Notes: generated by a model not told the origin, from the sequence alone. Counted from the stretch's first letter, positions 26,135-35,949 are shown. The stretch is 64,000 nt of DNA from Phytohabitans flavus (GCF_011764545.1 NZ_AP022870.1:6702001-6766000), one strand, 5' to 3'. Made by a program: numbers and translations.

Positions 26135-26150
26135 ATTACACGCGTGTAAT
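26135..26150. promoter_or_regulatory. Perfect 16-bp palindrome in the whiB2/fbiC gap
   Basis: ATTACACGCGTGTAAT is fully self-complementary and stands 9 bp from the phased direct repeats. It is a good candidate operator for a dimeric repressor acting on whiB2. The rest of the gap to 26298 shows nothing assignable. Confidence 0.5.
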
Positions 26151-26298
26151 GCGTGCGTCGTCAAGCCGAACCTGATAAAAGGACTCGCTTTCTCGGCGCG
26201 CCGTGCGCGACTCGCGGGAGAAGCGCGCGAGTCACCATGGCCCCTATCGATTCAGCCCCCGCCGGGGTAACGCCCAGCGCCGCAAGTCACGCGGTGCC

Positions 26299-28796
26299 TC
26301 AACGTGGCGCGTACGCCGTCGTGCGCTCCCGGGCCGGGCGGCCAGCCGCAGCGGCGATCGAGCGGAGCTGCTCGACGGTACGCGCGGAGCCGTTGGCAGA
26401 GCCCGCCATCCGCGAGATCGTCTCCTCCATCAGCGTGCCGCCGAGGTCGTTGCAGCCACCCTTGAGCATCGCGACTGTACCCTCGTCGCCCAGCTTTACC
26501 CACGAGCACTGGATGTTGGCGATCCGCCCGTGGAGCAGGATCCGCGCCATCGCGTGCACGACCCGGTTTTCCCGCCAGGTGGGCCCGGGGCGGGCGACGC
26601 CGGCGAGGTAGATCGGCGCGTTTGTGTGCACGAACGGCAGTGCCACGAACTCGGTGAACCCGCCCGTACGGTCCTGTACCTCGGCCAGCACGCGGAAGTG
26701 CCCGAGCCAGTGGCGGGGGTGGTCGACATGGCCGTACATCATCGTGGAGCTGGACCGGACGCCGAGCTCGTGGGCGGTCGACACGACCTCGACCCAGGTG
26801 GCGGCCGGGAGCTTGCCCTTGGTGAGCACCCAGCGGACCTCGTCGTCGAGGATCTCGGCGGCGGTGCCGGGGATCGTGTCCAGCCCTGCCTCGCGAAGCA
26901 TGGTCAGCCAGTCGCGGATGGACATACCCGCCTTGCTCGCCGCGGTGACGATCTCCATCGGCGAGAACGCGTGCACGTGCATCTGCGGCACCCGCTCCTT
27001 GACCGCGCGGACGATGTCGGCGTACGCGGTGACCGGCAGCTTGGGGTCGATGCCACCTTGCATGCACACCTCTGTCGCGCCGGCCCGCCATGCCTCCTCG
27101 GCCCGGTCGGCGACCTGGTCCACGGAGAGCCGGAACGCGTCAGCGTCCCGCTCGCGCTGGGCGAACGCGCAGAAGCGGCAGCCCACGTAGCAGACGTTGG
27201 AGAAGTTGATGTTCCGGTTGACCACGTACGTGACGTCGTCGCCAACCGCGTCCCGGCGCAGGTCGTCCGCGATCCGGCAAAGCTCGTCGAGCGCCGCCCC
27301 GTCAGCCTCGAAGAGGGCCATGGCGGCGCCCTCGTGCCGCAGCTCCAGGAGCGCGGCAGGGTCGCTGGCCGCCAGCCGCAGCGCCGCCGCGACAGGCGTG
27401 GAGGGCAGGACCGCCGGGCCGGAGACGGAGGCGGCCACCTCGGACCAGTCGCCGTACACAGAGTCGAAGTCGCCGCGGCGGTCGTCGGTGCGGCCCTCGG
27501 TGTCGATCTCCTTGTGGAGGTCGACGCGGCCGGCCGGGATCGCGTCGTCCGGCTCCTGCCAGGGGCGGCCGACCAGCTCGGCGTCCGGGTCGGCCAGGCC
27601 GGTCTCCAGGGACAGCGCGGCCACGTGCGGGAGTACGCGCGGGTCGAGCCACGGGTCGCCGCGCACCACGTACTCGGGATAGATGGCCAGGCGCTCGCGC
27701 ATGGTGAAGCCCGCAGCGGCCGTGTGGCGGGTCAGCTCCTCGATCTGCGGCCAGGGGCGCTCGGGGCTGACGTGGTCGGGCGTCACCGGCGACACGCCGC
27801 CCCAGTCGTCGATGCCGGCGCGCAGCAGCAGGTCGTACTCGCCGGCGATGAGGTTGGGCGGTGCCTGGATGCGGGCCCGGGGCCGAGCAGGATGCGGGCG
27901 ACGGCCACCGTGGCGGCCAGGTCGTGCAGCTCGGCGTCGGGCATGCCGCGCATCGCCGTGTCCGGCTTGGCGCGGAAGTTTTGCACGATGACTTCCTGGA
28001 TGTGCCCGTACTGCCGGGCCGCCCGCCGGATCGCGAAGAGCGAGTCGGCCCGCTCGGTCAGCGTCTCGCCGATCCCGATCAGGATGCCGGTGGTGAACGG
28101 CACGCCCACCCGCCCGGCGTCCTCCAGCACCCGCAGGCGGACGGCGGGCTCCTTGTCCGGTGAGCCGTAGTGCGGGCCGCCCGGCTCGCTCCACAGCCGC
28201 GTGGCCGTGGTCTCCAGCATCATGCCCATGCTGGCCGCGACCGGCTTGAGCCGCTGGAGGTCGGCCCAGGAGAGCACGCCGGGGTTGAGGTGCGGCAGCA
28301 GCCCGGTCTCCTCCAGCACGGCGATCGCGCTGGCCCGTACGTAGTCCAGAGTGGAGTCGTAGCCCCGCTCGTGCAGCCACTCGCGGGCCGCCGGCCACCG
28401 CTCCTCCGGCCGGTCGCCGAGCGTGAAGAGCGCCTCCTTGCAGCCCTGCGCGGCGCCGTCGCGGGCGATCTGGAGCACCTCGTCGCGCTCCAGGAAAGCG
28501 GCCGGCAGCCGGTGCGGCACGGTGGCGAACGTGCAGTAGTGGCACCGGTCGCGGCAGAGCCGGGTGAGCGGGATGAAGACGTTCTTGGAGAACGTGACGA
28601 CGCCTGGCCGCCCCGCGTCGCGCAGCCCGGCGTCGCGGATGTCACCGGCGACACTCAGAAGCTGGTCAAGTGGCTCGCCGCGGGCGGTCAGCAGCGCGGC
28701 CGCCTCGTCCACGTCGAGCGCCCGCCCTTCGGCGGCCCGGTGCAACGCGCGCCGGAGGCTGGCTTCGGTGGGCCGGGCTTCGGTGTGATCAGCCAC
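26299..28796 (-). CDS. fbiC: FO synthase FbiC (CofG-CofH fusion; apparent frameshift)
   Basis: A bifunctional radical-SAM enzyme that joins a tyrosine-derived radical to 5-amino-6-ribitylamino-uracil to make the F420 chromophore FO. The first cluster, CRDRCHYC, is at residues 81-88 (CofG half); the second, CYVGCRFC, is near 535 (CofH half). The frame breaks near 27880 between ILLGP and [15 protein letters not shown]. One extra C in the CCCC run joins the halves into 832 residues, the normal length. GTG 28796 is the start; the longer upstream frame lacks support. The two radical-SAM halves are otherwise intact. Confidence 0.87.
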
Positions 28797-28821
28797 CCGA
28801 CGAAGCCTACGGCGATGCGGC

Positions 28822-28847
28822 GTGGGGAGGGCAGTTGCCCTCCCCAC
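28822..28847 (-). terminator. Terminator hairpin between the membrane-protein gene and fbiC
   Basis: A perfect 11-bp stem, GTGGGGAGGGC / GCCCTCCCCAC, with an AGTT loop, 43 bp after the stop of the upstream minus-strand gene. fbiC therefore probably has its own promoter close to its start. Confidence 0.6.
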
Positions 28848-28890
28848 ACACCGTTCGGGAATCTTTCGGCGACTCGGTGAGTCGCGCGGG

Positions 28891-29781
28891 TTATCGCTGG
28901 ACGGGCCGGGTCGGGTCGTCGCCGAGGCCGCCCGGCGGGGGCGGCGGGAAGCCGGCCGAGGGCAGCTGGCTGGCCGGGTTGATCAGCTGGGTCTGCTGGC
29001 CCGGCTCGGTCGGCGGCACCTGCTCGTGACTGGGCGGGGTGCTTATCGGTGCCTGCGGCGGCACGGCCGGCATCTGCGGCACCGGTGCGGTGGGCGGACC
29101 CGCCGGGCCGGCACCGTATGGCTGGGCGGGCTGCTGGGCCGGCTGGCCATACGGGTGCGGGTAGGCGGCGGTGGGCTGCCCGTACGCCGGCGGGTAGCCC
29201 TGCTGCGGGTACCCCGGCTGCTGGCCGTAGCCCTGCGGGTAGCCAGGCTGCTGCCCGTATGCCGGCTGGCCGTACATGCCCGGCTGGGGCTTGGGCTTCG
29301 GCACGAAGTAGAGGCCGCGGGCGATCCGGACCAGCGCGTACGTCGCGATGGCGAGCACCGCCAGCATGGCGATCCGGACGAGGAACGCCTTCAGCGCGTT
29401 GAAGACGCTGTCGTCGGCGATCTTCACGACGCCGATGAAGAGGCCGAAGATCACGCCGAAGAAGGCGGCCGCGGCGTACTCGATCAGGGCCACCAGCGTG
29501 ATGACCTTGGCCCGCCCCAGCGCCGGCTGGAGATGGTTGGCCAGGAGCACCGCGAGGAACGGCAGGCCGATCGTGACGAGGTTGACGAAGCCGTCGAAGC
29601 TGCCGGCGGCGTTGCCCGTGAAGGTCTCGAAGTCTCCGGTCGGGATGAGGCTGAGGATGGCCACGAAGAGCAGCACCGCCGTGGCGCCCAGGAGCACCAG
29701 GGCGGCGAGCTCGCGCAGCGGCTTGGTGAACTGGCTGGCCGACGTCCCGTCGCTCGGCTTGGCCTCGGGTTGGGTTGTCAA
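28891..29781 (-). CDS. Multi-spanning membrane protein with Gln/Pro/Tyr-rich tail
   Basis: A 296-residue protein with about five hydrophobic segments between residues ~20 and 155. A disordered tail with repeated PGYPQ/YGQQ units and many prolines follows, ending in [11 protein letters not shown]. The TTG at 29781 is chosen as start because GGGGGAG lies just upstream; the longer frame runs into fbiA antisense. No enzyme motif is seen. It is divergent from fbiA across ~100 bp, but a role in F420 metabolism is not indicated. Confidence 0.72.
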   Translation of the reverse strand: MTTQPEAKPSDGTSASQFTKPLRELAALVLLGATAVLLFVAILSLIPTGDFETFTGNAAGSFDGFVNLVTIGLPFLAVLLANHLQPALGRAKVITLVALIEYAAAAFFGVIFGLFIGVVKIADDSVFNALKAFLVRIAMLAVLAIATYALVRIARGLYFVPKPKPQPGMYGQPAYGQQPGYPQGYGQQPGYPQQGYPPAYGQPTAAYPHPYGQPAQQPAQPYGAGPAGPPTAPVPQMPAVPPQAPISTPPSHEQVPPTEPGQQTQLINPASQLPSAGFPPPPPGGLGDDPTRPVQR

Positions 29782-29880
29782 GGCTCCCCCTGGGGTGGCG
29801 GACAAAGCGGTCTGCGCCCGTGAGCCTAGCGGGCCGGGGGTAGTACCGCTGCGCTCCCATGGCCTGCGGGAGGATGGGGG

Positions 29881-30816
29881 ATGCGGATCGTGGTACTGGC
29901 CGGAGGCATCGGCGGGGCTCGTTTCCTGGTCGGCGTGCGCGCGTACGCCCGCGAGGTGGGCGCCGAGGTCACCGCCGTGGTCAACGTCGGGGACGACGCA
30001 TCCATGCACGGGCTCCGGATTTGTCCTGATCTGGACAGCGTGATGTACACGCTTGGTGGCGGCGCCGATCCGGAACGTGGCTGGGGTCGGGTCGGCGAGA
30101 CGTGGACCGTGAAGGGCGAGCTTGCCGCGTACGGCGCCGAGCCCACCTGGTTCGGCCTCGGCGACAAGGACATCGCCACCCACCTGGTACGCAGCACGAT
30201 GCTGACCGCCGGCTACCCGCTCTCCGCGGTGACCGAGGCGCTCTGCGACCGGTGGCAGCCCGGCGTGCGGATGCTGCCGGCCAGCGACGACCGGCTGGAG
30301 ACCCACGCCGTGGTCGATCTCGACGGCGAGCAGAAGGCAATCCACTTCCAGGAGTGGTGGGTGCGGTACCGGGGCAACCTGCCGACCGAGCGCTTCGTCT
30401 TCGTCGGCGCGGAGTCGGCCAAGCCCGCGCCCGGGGTGCTCGACGCGCTCGCCGCGGCCGACGTGGTACTGCTGGCGCCAAGCAACCCGGTGGTGAGCAT
30501 CGCGCCGATCCTGGCCGTGCCGGGGCTGCGCGAGGCGGTCGCCACGGCCGCCGCCCCGGTGGTGGGGATCTCGCCCATCATCGGCGGCTCCCCGGTGCGG
30601 GGCATGGCCGACAAGTGCCTGGCGATCGTGGGTGCGGAGTGCACCGCGGCCGGCGTCGGCTCGCTCTACGGCGCCGACCTCCTTGACGGCTGGCTGGTGG
30701 ATACGACCGACGAGGGTGCGACGGTGCCGGGCGTGACGGTACGCGCCGTTCCACTGTGGATGACCGACGAACAGGCGACCACCGCGATGGTGCGCGCCGC
30801 GATGGAGCTGGCGTGA
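29881..30816 (+). CDS. fbiA: FbiA/CofD, F420 phospholactyl (PEP) transferase
   Basis: A 311-residue CofD-family enzyme that transfers the phospholactyl or phosphoenolpyruvyl group from its GDP carrier to FO, giving (dehydro-)F420-0. Visible family segments are LAGGIGGARFL (residues 6-16), NVGDDASMHGLRICPDLDS, and SPIIGGSPVRGMAD. It starts at ATG 29881 with GGGAGG upstream. The last codon overlaps the start of fbiB (GTGA), so the two are translationally coupled. Confidence 0.93.
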   Translation: MRIVVLAGGIGGARFLVGVRAYAREVGAEVTAVVNVGDDASMHGLRICPDLDSVMYTLGGGADPERGWGRVGETWTVKGELAAYGAEPTWFGLGDKDIATHLVRSTMLTAGYPLSAVTEALCDRWQPGVRMLPASDDRLETHAVVDLDGEQKAIHFQEWWVRYRGNLPTERFVFVGAESAKPAPGVLDALAAADVVLLAPSNPVVSIAPILAVPGLREAVATAAAPVVGISPIIGGSPVRGMADKCLAIVGAECTAAGVGSLYGADLLDGWLVDTTDEGATVPGVTVRAVPLWMTDEQATTAMVRAAMELA

Positions 30817-31823
30817 GGTTGGAAGTACTGGCGGTCACCGGGATCGGCGACGTCTCCCCCGGCGACGACCTGGCCGCCCTGATCGCGGGCGCGGCCCCCT
30901 GGCTGCGCGACGGCGACGTGCTCGTCGTCACCAGCAAGATCGTGTCCAAAGCGGAGGGTCGGCTTGTCGACGTGCCGACCGACGGTCCCGAGCGGGCCGC
31001 CGCCCGCGACGAGGTACTCGCCGCGGAGACCGCGCGCAAGGTGGCTACCCGCGGGCAGACCCGGATCGTGCAGACCCACCATGGGTTCGTCATGGCCTCC
31101 GCCGGCATCGACGCCTCCAATGTGGACCGCGAGCGGCTTGTGCTGCTGCCCAAGGACCCGGACGCCTCGGCCCGCGCGCTCCGGGCGGCGCTGCGCGAGC
31201 GGCACGGCGTCGACGTGGCCGTGGTCGTCTCCGACACGATGGGCCGCCCGTGGCGCAACGGCCTCACCGATGTCGCGCTCGGCGCCGCTGGCATCGCGCC
31301 GATTCGCGACCACCGCGGCGAGACCGACCCGTACGGCAACGAGCTGAACATCACCCAGATGGCCGTGATCGACGAGCTGGCCGCCGCGAGCGAGCTGGTC
31401 AAGGGAAAGACCGACCAGGTGCCGGTCGCGGTGGTGCGCGGCTACATGTCCAGGCCCGGCGACGACGGCCCCGGCGCGGTGCGGCTGGTGCGCGAGGCGG
31501 CGTCCGACATGTTCTCGCTCGGCACCGCCGAGGCACGCGCGGCGGGCCTGCACGCGGCCGCGCTGCTGCCCGTCGACCCGCCGCCGGCCGAGGAGCCGGC
31601 GGAGTCGGCCGCGGTGGAGCGGGCGATCGCCGCGGTGGCCGGCGTGGTCGCGCCCGGCACGCTTTTTACCCACATTCCAGACGAAGGGGTACGGGCTACG
31701 CCGCCCCGGTCCACGGACGCCGCAGCCCTGGTGCGCTTCGGCACGGACCTGCACCGGTTGCGGGCCGCTCTGGCCGCCGAGGGCGCCGAGGCGGTGCCCG
31801 TGCTCCCGGTCCTGCCGGGCTGA
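30813..31823 (+). CDS. fbiB: F420:gamma-glutamyl ligase (CofE domain), FbiB-like without full C-terminal domain
   Basis: A 336-residue protein. Residues ~1-250 are the CofE ligase domain, which adds gamma-linked glutamates to F420-0 (segments SKIVSKAEGR, DTMGRPWRNGL, DPYGNELNITQM). Mycobacterial FbiB (~448 residues) carries a nitroreductase-like FMN domain after this; here only ~85 Ala/Pro-rich residues remain, with no nitroreductase motifs. The 3' end shows no sign of a frame break. The GTG at 30813 overlaps the fbiA stop. Confidence 0.88.
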   Translation: MRLEVLAVTGIGDVSPGDDLAALIAGAAPWLRDGDVLVVTSKIVSKAEGRLVDVPTDGPERAAARDEVLAAETARKVATRGQTRIVQTHHGFVMASAGIDASNVDRERLVLLPKDPDASARALRAALRERHGVDVAVVVSDTMGRPWRNGLTDVALGAAGIAPIRDHRGETDPYGNELNITQMAVIDELAAASELVKGKTDQVPVAVVRGYMSRPGDDGPGAVRLVREAASDMFSLGTAEARAAGLHAAALLPVDPPPAEEPAESAAVERAIAAVAGVVAPGTLFTHIPDEGVRATPPRSTDAAALVRFGTDLHRLRAALAAEGAEAVPVLPVLPG

Positions 31824-31834
31824 TTCATCTCGTG

Positions 31835-31852
31835 CGGGCCCGGGGTGGCCCG
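31835..31852 (+). terminator. Weak hairpin after fbiB
   Basis: CGGGCC / GGCCCG arms around a 6-nt loop, 12 bp after the stop. It is short and lacks a U-tract, so it is only a possible terminator. Confidence 0.3.
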
Positions 31853-31909
31853 TCTCTCGCGTAGGTGGCGTGAGTTTCGGCTACGGCTGACAGTCGTACC
31901 GGAACAGTA

Positions 31910-31938
31910 TTGACATGTTTCGGTGTTCCGTTCGAAAC
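31910..31938 (+). promoter_or_regulatory. Promoter with overlapping inverted repeat before the glucuronoyl esterase
   Basis: A consensus -35 TTGACA (31910-31915) is followed by GTTTCG (31917-31922), 10 bp, CGAAAC (31933-31938). The repeat covers the spacer and the expected -10 area, so a bound repressor would block transcription. GTTTCG/CGAAAC arms recall LacI-type sugar operators of actinomycetes. Confidence 0.45.
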
Positions 31939-32011
31939 TTGTCGATGTCGGCATCGGTGATCATCGATCGCGGCGCCGCGCCCACCACCCCACCCCGGAA
32001 GGAGAGCCCCG

Positions 32012-33673
32012 GTGAACATCAGCTCGGGCCGCTCTAGGTTCCGATCGACGGTCATCGTGCTGGCAGTAGCGGTGCTCGCGGTCACCGGAACGGTAACTGT
32101 GTTAACGAGAACCTCCACCCCCGCGTACGCGGCCACGGGCGTCGAAGACGACGGCGCCGACTGCCCGGTGGCCAACAACCCCGCCACGTCCAGCGCCAGG
32201 CTCCCGGATCCCTTCCGGAAGATTGACGGTAGTCGCATCACATCCAAGGCCGACTGGCGGTGCCGCCGCGCCGAGATCCGGGAGATGGCGGAGCGGACCG
32301 TCTACGGACAAAAGCCTCCGAAGCCGGCATCTGTCACGGGCACCGTCTCGACCAGCAGCATCACCGTGAACGTGTCGGACCAGGGGCGCAGCGCCAGCTT
32401 CTCGGCAAGCGTCCAGCTGCCGACGACCGGCTCCGCACCGTACCCGGCGGTCTTCGTCGTGGGTGGGTTCGGCGCCGACACCGCGACCATCCGCAGTTCG
32501 GGTGCCGCGGTCATCAGCTACGACCCGCTCGCCGTCGGCCGGGAGGGCACCCCGCGCAACAACAAGCAGGGCGCCTTCTACAGCATCTACGGGGCGTCCA
32601 GCAGCACCGGCATCCTGATGGCCTGGGCCTGGGGCGTAAGCCGCCTCATCGACGTGATCGAGTCCTCCGGCAGCAGCGTCTTCCGGACCGACGGACTTGG
32701 CGTCACCGGCTGCTCCCGGTACGGCAAGGGCGCCTTCACGATCGGCGTCTTCGACCAGCGCATCGCGCTGACCATGCCGATCGAGTCCGGCAGCGCCGGC
32801 GCGCCGATCTTCCGCGGCATACCCGGCGAGTCCGGCGCCCAGCCGCTGAGCAGCGCCTACGGCGAGCAGCCGTGGCTCGGCGACGCGTTCAGCTCGTACA
32901 CCGGCAACCCCAACGCGCTGCCGGTGGACACCCACGAGATGGTCGGCATGGTCGCGCCGCGTGGACTGCTCCTGATGGAGAACCCGCACGTCGACTGGCT
33001 CGCCGCCCGGTCCGGCAGCAACGCGGCGCTCGCCGGTGCCGAGGTCTACAAGGCACTCGGCGTGGGCGGCAACATCACGTACTGGTCCGACGTCGCGGAC
33101 GGGACGCACTGCGCGGCCCGGAGCGAGTGGCGCACTCCGATCCAGCAGTTCATCCAGAAGTTCCTGCTGAAGACGGGTAACGCCGCCGGCACCATCCGGA
33201 TCTCCAGCCGCAAGCAGGGCAACCTGGCCGAGTGGCGGGACTGGACCACACCGACCCTGACCGACGGCCCGACCACACCGCCGCCTACGACCCCGCCGCC
33301 TACCACTCCTCCGCCGACCACCCCGCCACCCACGACGCCGCCGCCCACGACTCCACCGCCCACCACGCCGCCGCCGACCGGCAACGGCTGTACGGCGACG
33401 GTCTCGCTGAACCAGTGGACGGGCGGCTTCGTCGCGACGATACGGGTGACGGCCGGCTCCGCACCCATCAATGGGTGGACGGTCGCGGCGACCCTGCCGT
33501 CCGGCGCGAGCGTCACCAACCACTGGAACGCGAACCGTACCGGCACCAGCGGCGCGGTCCAGTTCACCAACGTCAACTACAACGGCTCCATCGCCGCCGG
33601 CCAGTCGACCGAGTTCGGCTTCCAGGGCACCGGTACCGGCACGGGAATCACGCCCACCTGCACCGCCAGGTAG
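32012..33673 (+). CDS. Secreted glucuronoyl esterase (CE15) with CBM2
   Basis: A 553-residue exported enzyme. A signal peptide spans residues ~1-40 (basic start, hydrophobic core, AYA site). The CE15 alpha/beta-hydrolase domain has the nucleophile motif GCSRYGK near 233, the acidic ESGSAGA near 257 and the histidine in DGTHC near 364. A proline/threonine linker of repeated PPPTT units (~420-455) leads to a family 2 carbohydrate-binding module (CTATVSLNQWTGGF to the end). CE15 enzymes cleave ester links between lignin and glucuronoxylan. It starts at GTG 32012 with GAAGGAG upstream. It stands alone, with its own promoter and terminator. Confidence 0.9.
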   Translation: MNISSGRSRFRSTVIVLAVAVLAVTGTVTVLTRTSTPAYAATGVEDDGADCPVANNPATSSARLPDPFRKIDGSRITSKADWRCRRAEIREMAERTVYGQKPPKPASVTGTVSTSSITVNVSDQGRSASFSASVQLPTTGSAPYPAVFVVGGFGADTATIRSSGAAVISYDPLAVGREGTPRNNKQGAFYSIYGASSSTGILMAWAWGVSRLIDVIESSGSSVFRTDGLGVTGCSRYGKGAFTIGVFDQRIALTMPIESGSAGAPIFRGIPGESGAQPLSSAYGEQPWLGDAFSSYTGNPNALPVDTHEMVGMVAPRGLLLMENPHVDWLAARSGSNAALAGAEVYKALGVGGNITYWSDVADGTHCAARSEWRTPIQQFIQKFLLKTGNAAGTIRISSRKQGNLAEWRDWTTPTLTDGPTTPPPTTPPPTTPPPTTPPPTTPPPTTPPPTTPPPTGNGCTATVSLNQWTGGFVATIRVTAGSAPINGWTVAATLPSGASVTNHWNANRTGTSGAVQFTNVNYNGSIAAGQSTEFGFQGTGTGTGITPTCTAR

Positions 33674-33686
33674 CGCTTTTGGTACG

Positions 33687-33722
33687 AGCGAGCCCCAGGT
33701 CTTGTGGGACCTGGGGCTCGCT
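33687..33722. terminator. Bidirectional terminator after the esterase
   Basis: A perfect 15-bp stem, AGCGAGCCCCAGGTC / GACCTGGGGCTCGCT, with a TTGTGG loop, between convergent genes ending at 33673 and 33726. Confidence 0.8.
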
Positions 33723-33725
33723 TGG

Positions 33726-34772
33726 TCAGTCCAGCCAGACCGCCACGCGGTGGTCCTCGTCGGTGACGTAGACCCGCTGGCCACCGTCGGCAGCCAGGCC
33801 CTCGACGTTGTGGAACGGGGCCAGGTCCGCGACGAGCTCGGCCGCGATCCGCCGGCCGCCGTCCGGGGTGGGCAGGCGGAAGCGGATGTGCCGGCTGGTC
33901 ACCTCCCCGCCCTCAGGGTGGTCGTCGAGCAGCACCGAGCCCTTGCCCAGCGCGTCGATCGAGCCGACCACCGCCTCGTACGTGCCGCCGCCGACGGAGG
34001 TCAGCGCCCGGAACCCGACCAGCGCGCCCGGCGGCGTCACACCGGTGAGGGCGTACGCGCCGAGGACCTCCGGCCAGGTCTGCGCGTCGCTGTCGAACAT
34101 GCCCTCCACGCCGGCCACCTCCACCAGCACCGGCTCGCCCTTCTCGGTCACCGGGAAGCGGAGCCCGAGCAGCAGCGTGCCGGACGGTGTGAAGGCGGCC
34201 GCCTCGACGTTGAGCGGGAGGTCGCCCCGGGCGAGGCGGGTGGCCCAGCTCTTCTCCCGCGCCGTACCCCGGTTGATCGTCTCCACGATGAACCTGGTCC
34301 GCACCCGGTTGCCCGGCGGCAGTGGCGTGATGTCGGCGGCCGCCAGCGCGTCGTTGACAAGCCGGTGCAGCCGAAACTGGTTGCGCACGATCTGAAGTGG
34401 CGCCGCGCCGGGGCGACCCGCGTCCGACTCCCGGAAGCGCGCGACGAACGCACGCTTCGGGCGCAGCGGGCCACCCTTCGAGCCGAAGTGCGAGCCGAGC
34501 ACATAGACCCACTCACCGGAGCGGGCCAGCGCCTCCCCATCCTCGGTGCGGCCCGTCTCCACGCCCGCGTCGAACGCGGCGTGGTGCGCCGTCCAGGTGC
34601 CGTCCGGGCGTTCCAGCAGCAACGCCAGGCACTGCTCGACGGTGCCCTCGTCGAGCACCGTCCAGAACGCCCGCCGCGCGCCGTGCGCCGCCAGCACTTC
34701 CGGCGCGTGCACGGGCAGCAGGTCGCTCGCCTCGTTGGACCCGACGGCGAGCTCTACCGAGGTAAGGGTCAT
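33726..34772 (-). CDS. DUF3616-like beta-propeller protein of unknown function
   Basis: A 348-residue soluble protein with no signal peptide. Its strand-rich pattern, with recurrent VYVLGSHFG, LPLNVEAAAF and NVEGLAADGG segments, resembles the DUF3616 / esterase-like phytase propeller group. No catalytic residues can be assigned. It starts at ATG 34772. It is followed by manC upstream on the same strand, after 76 bp, but no functional tie is visible. Confidence 0.65.
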   Translation of the reverse strand: MTLTSVELAVGSNEASDLLPVHAPEVLAAHGARRAFWTVLDEGTVEQCLALLLERPDGTWTAHHAAFDAGVETGRTEDGEALARSGEWVYVLGSHFGSKGGPLRPKRAFVARFRESDAGRPGAAPLQIVRNQFRLHRLVNDALAAADITPLPPGNRVRTRFIVETINRGTAREKSWATRLARGDLPLNVEAAAFTPSGTLLLGLRFPVTEKGEPVLVEVAGVEGMFDSDAQTWPEVLGAYALTGVTPPGALVGFRALTSVGGGTYEAVVGSIDALGKGSVLLDDHPEGGEVTSRHIRFRLPTPDGGRRIAAELVADLAPFHNVEGLAADGGQRVYVTDEDHRVAVWLD

Positions 34773-34848
34773 TGCCTACCACGCTCCAACACTCGGCGCT
34801 CGTCCGCCGTCGTGCTGACGGCCGTAGCCTCGCGATTTCCGCTCATGA

Positions 34849-35949
34849 TCAAACGTAGCCGTCGTCGCCACGCTGCTTAAGGTCGTCGACCAGCTTCTTT
34901 ACCTCCTGGGCGCGATCGCGGGGGCAGATGAGCACCGCGTCCAGGGTGTCCACGACGATCAGGTCGCGCACGCCGAGCGCGGCGACGAGCCGACCGGAGC
35001 GCGGCACGACCACGACGCCGCTCGAGTCGCGCAGCAGCACGCCCGGCTTGTCGTCGGTCGGGTCGGCGCCCACCACGACGTTGCCGGCCGGGTCTGCGGG
35101 GAGCACGTCACCGAGCGTGTGGAAGTCGCCGATGTCGTTCCACCCGAAGTCGCCCGGGACGCTGCCGACCAGCCCGGCCGCTGCCGCGCCCTCCATCACC
35201 GCGTAGTCGACGGAGATCTTCGGCAGGGTCGGCCAGACCTCGGCGAGCACCTCCTCGCGGGCTGGCGAGTCCCACGCCTCCGCGATCCGCTCCAGCCCGG
35301 CGTGCATCTCCGGCTGCTGGCGGGCCAGCTCGGCGAGGAACACCGAGACCCGCCAGACGAACATGCTGGCGTTCCAGAAGTAGCGGCCGGACTCCACATA
35401 GGAGACCGCCACGTCGTACGCCGGCTTCTCCTTGAACTCCTCGACGATGCGGATCTCGCCGTCGCCGGCGCCAGCGCCGCACTGGAGGTAGCCGTATCCG
35501 GTCTCCGGGCGGGTGGGCTTGATGCCGACGGTCATCAGCAGGCCGCGCTCGGCACCTTCCATCGCGCGGCGGACGGTCGCCGCGTACCCCTCCGGATCGG
35601 CGATCAGGTGGTCGGCCGCGAACGAGCCCATCACCGCCTCCGGGTCGCGTCGCGCGATCACCGCGGCGGCCAGGGCGATCGCCGCGCAGGAGTCCCGCGG
35701 CGAGGGCTCGACCAGGATGTTTTCCTCGGGCACCCCAGTGAGCTGCCGGGCGACGGCGGCCGCGTGGGACAGGCCGGTCACCACCAACGTCCGCTCCGGC
35801 GTGGTCAGCGGTGCCAGCCGCTGGACCGTCGCCTGGAGGAGCGAGGCGTCGGTGCCGGTGAGCGGGTGCAGAAATTTAGGATGACCGGCTCGGGACAGCG
35901 GCCACAACCGTGTGCCGCTGCCGCCCGCCGGAATGACGGCGAAAAACAT
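34849..35949 (-). CDS. manC: Mannose-1-phosphate guanylyltransferase
   Basis: A 366-residue nucleotidyltransferase that makes GDP-mannose from GTP and mannose-1-phosphate. The pyrophosphorylase signature GGSGTRLWPLSR (residues 9-20), followed by HPKFL, is intact, as are the FAADHLI and EKPAYD-type segments. ATG 35949 gives the signature at its usual place; the longer frame upstream is not supported. The C-terminal isomerase domain of bifunctional homologues is absent. It lies downstream of a glycosyltransferase that may use the GDP-mannose. Confidence 0.9.
   Translation of the reverse strand: MFFAVIPAGGSGTRLWPLSRAGHPKFLHPLTGTDASLLQATVQRLAPLTTPERTLVVTGLSHAAAVARQLTGVPEENILVEPSPRDSCAAIALAAAVIARRDPEAVMGSFAADHLIADPEGYAATVRRAMEGAERGLLMTVGIKPTRPETGYGYLQCGAGAGDGEIRIVEEFKEKPAYDVAVSYVESGRYFWNASMFVWRVSVFLAELARQQPEMHAGLERIAEAWDSPAREEVLAEVWPTLPKISVDYAVMEGAAAAGLVGSVPGDFGWNDIGDFHTLGDVLPADPAGNVVVGADPTDDKPGVLLRDSSGVVVVPRSGRLVAALGVRDLIVVDTLDAVLICPRDRAQEVKKLVDDLKQRGDDGYV

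Noticed and set aside
33268-33380. Short tandem repeats resembling a CRISPR or satellite array
   Set aside because: They encode the in-frame PPPTT linker of the glucuronoyl esterase; there are no unique spacers.
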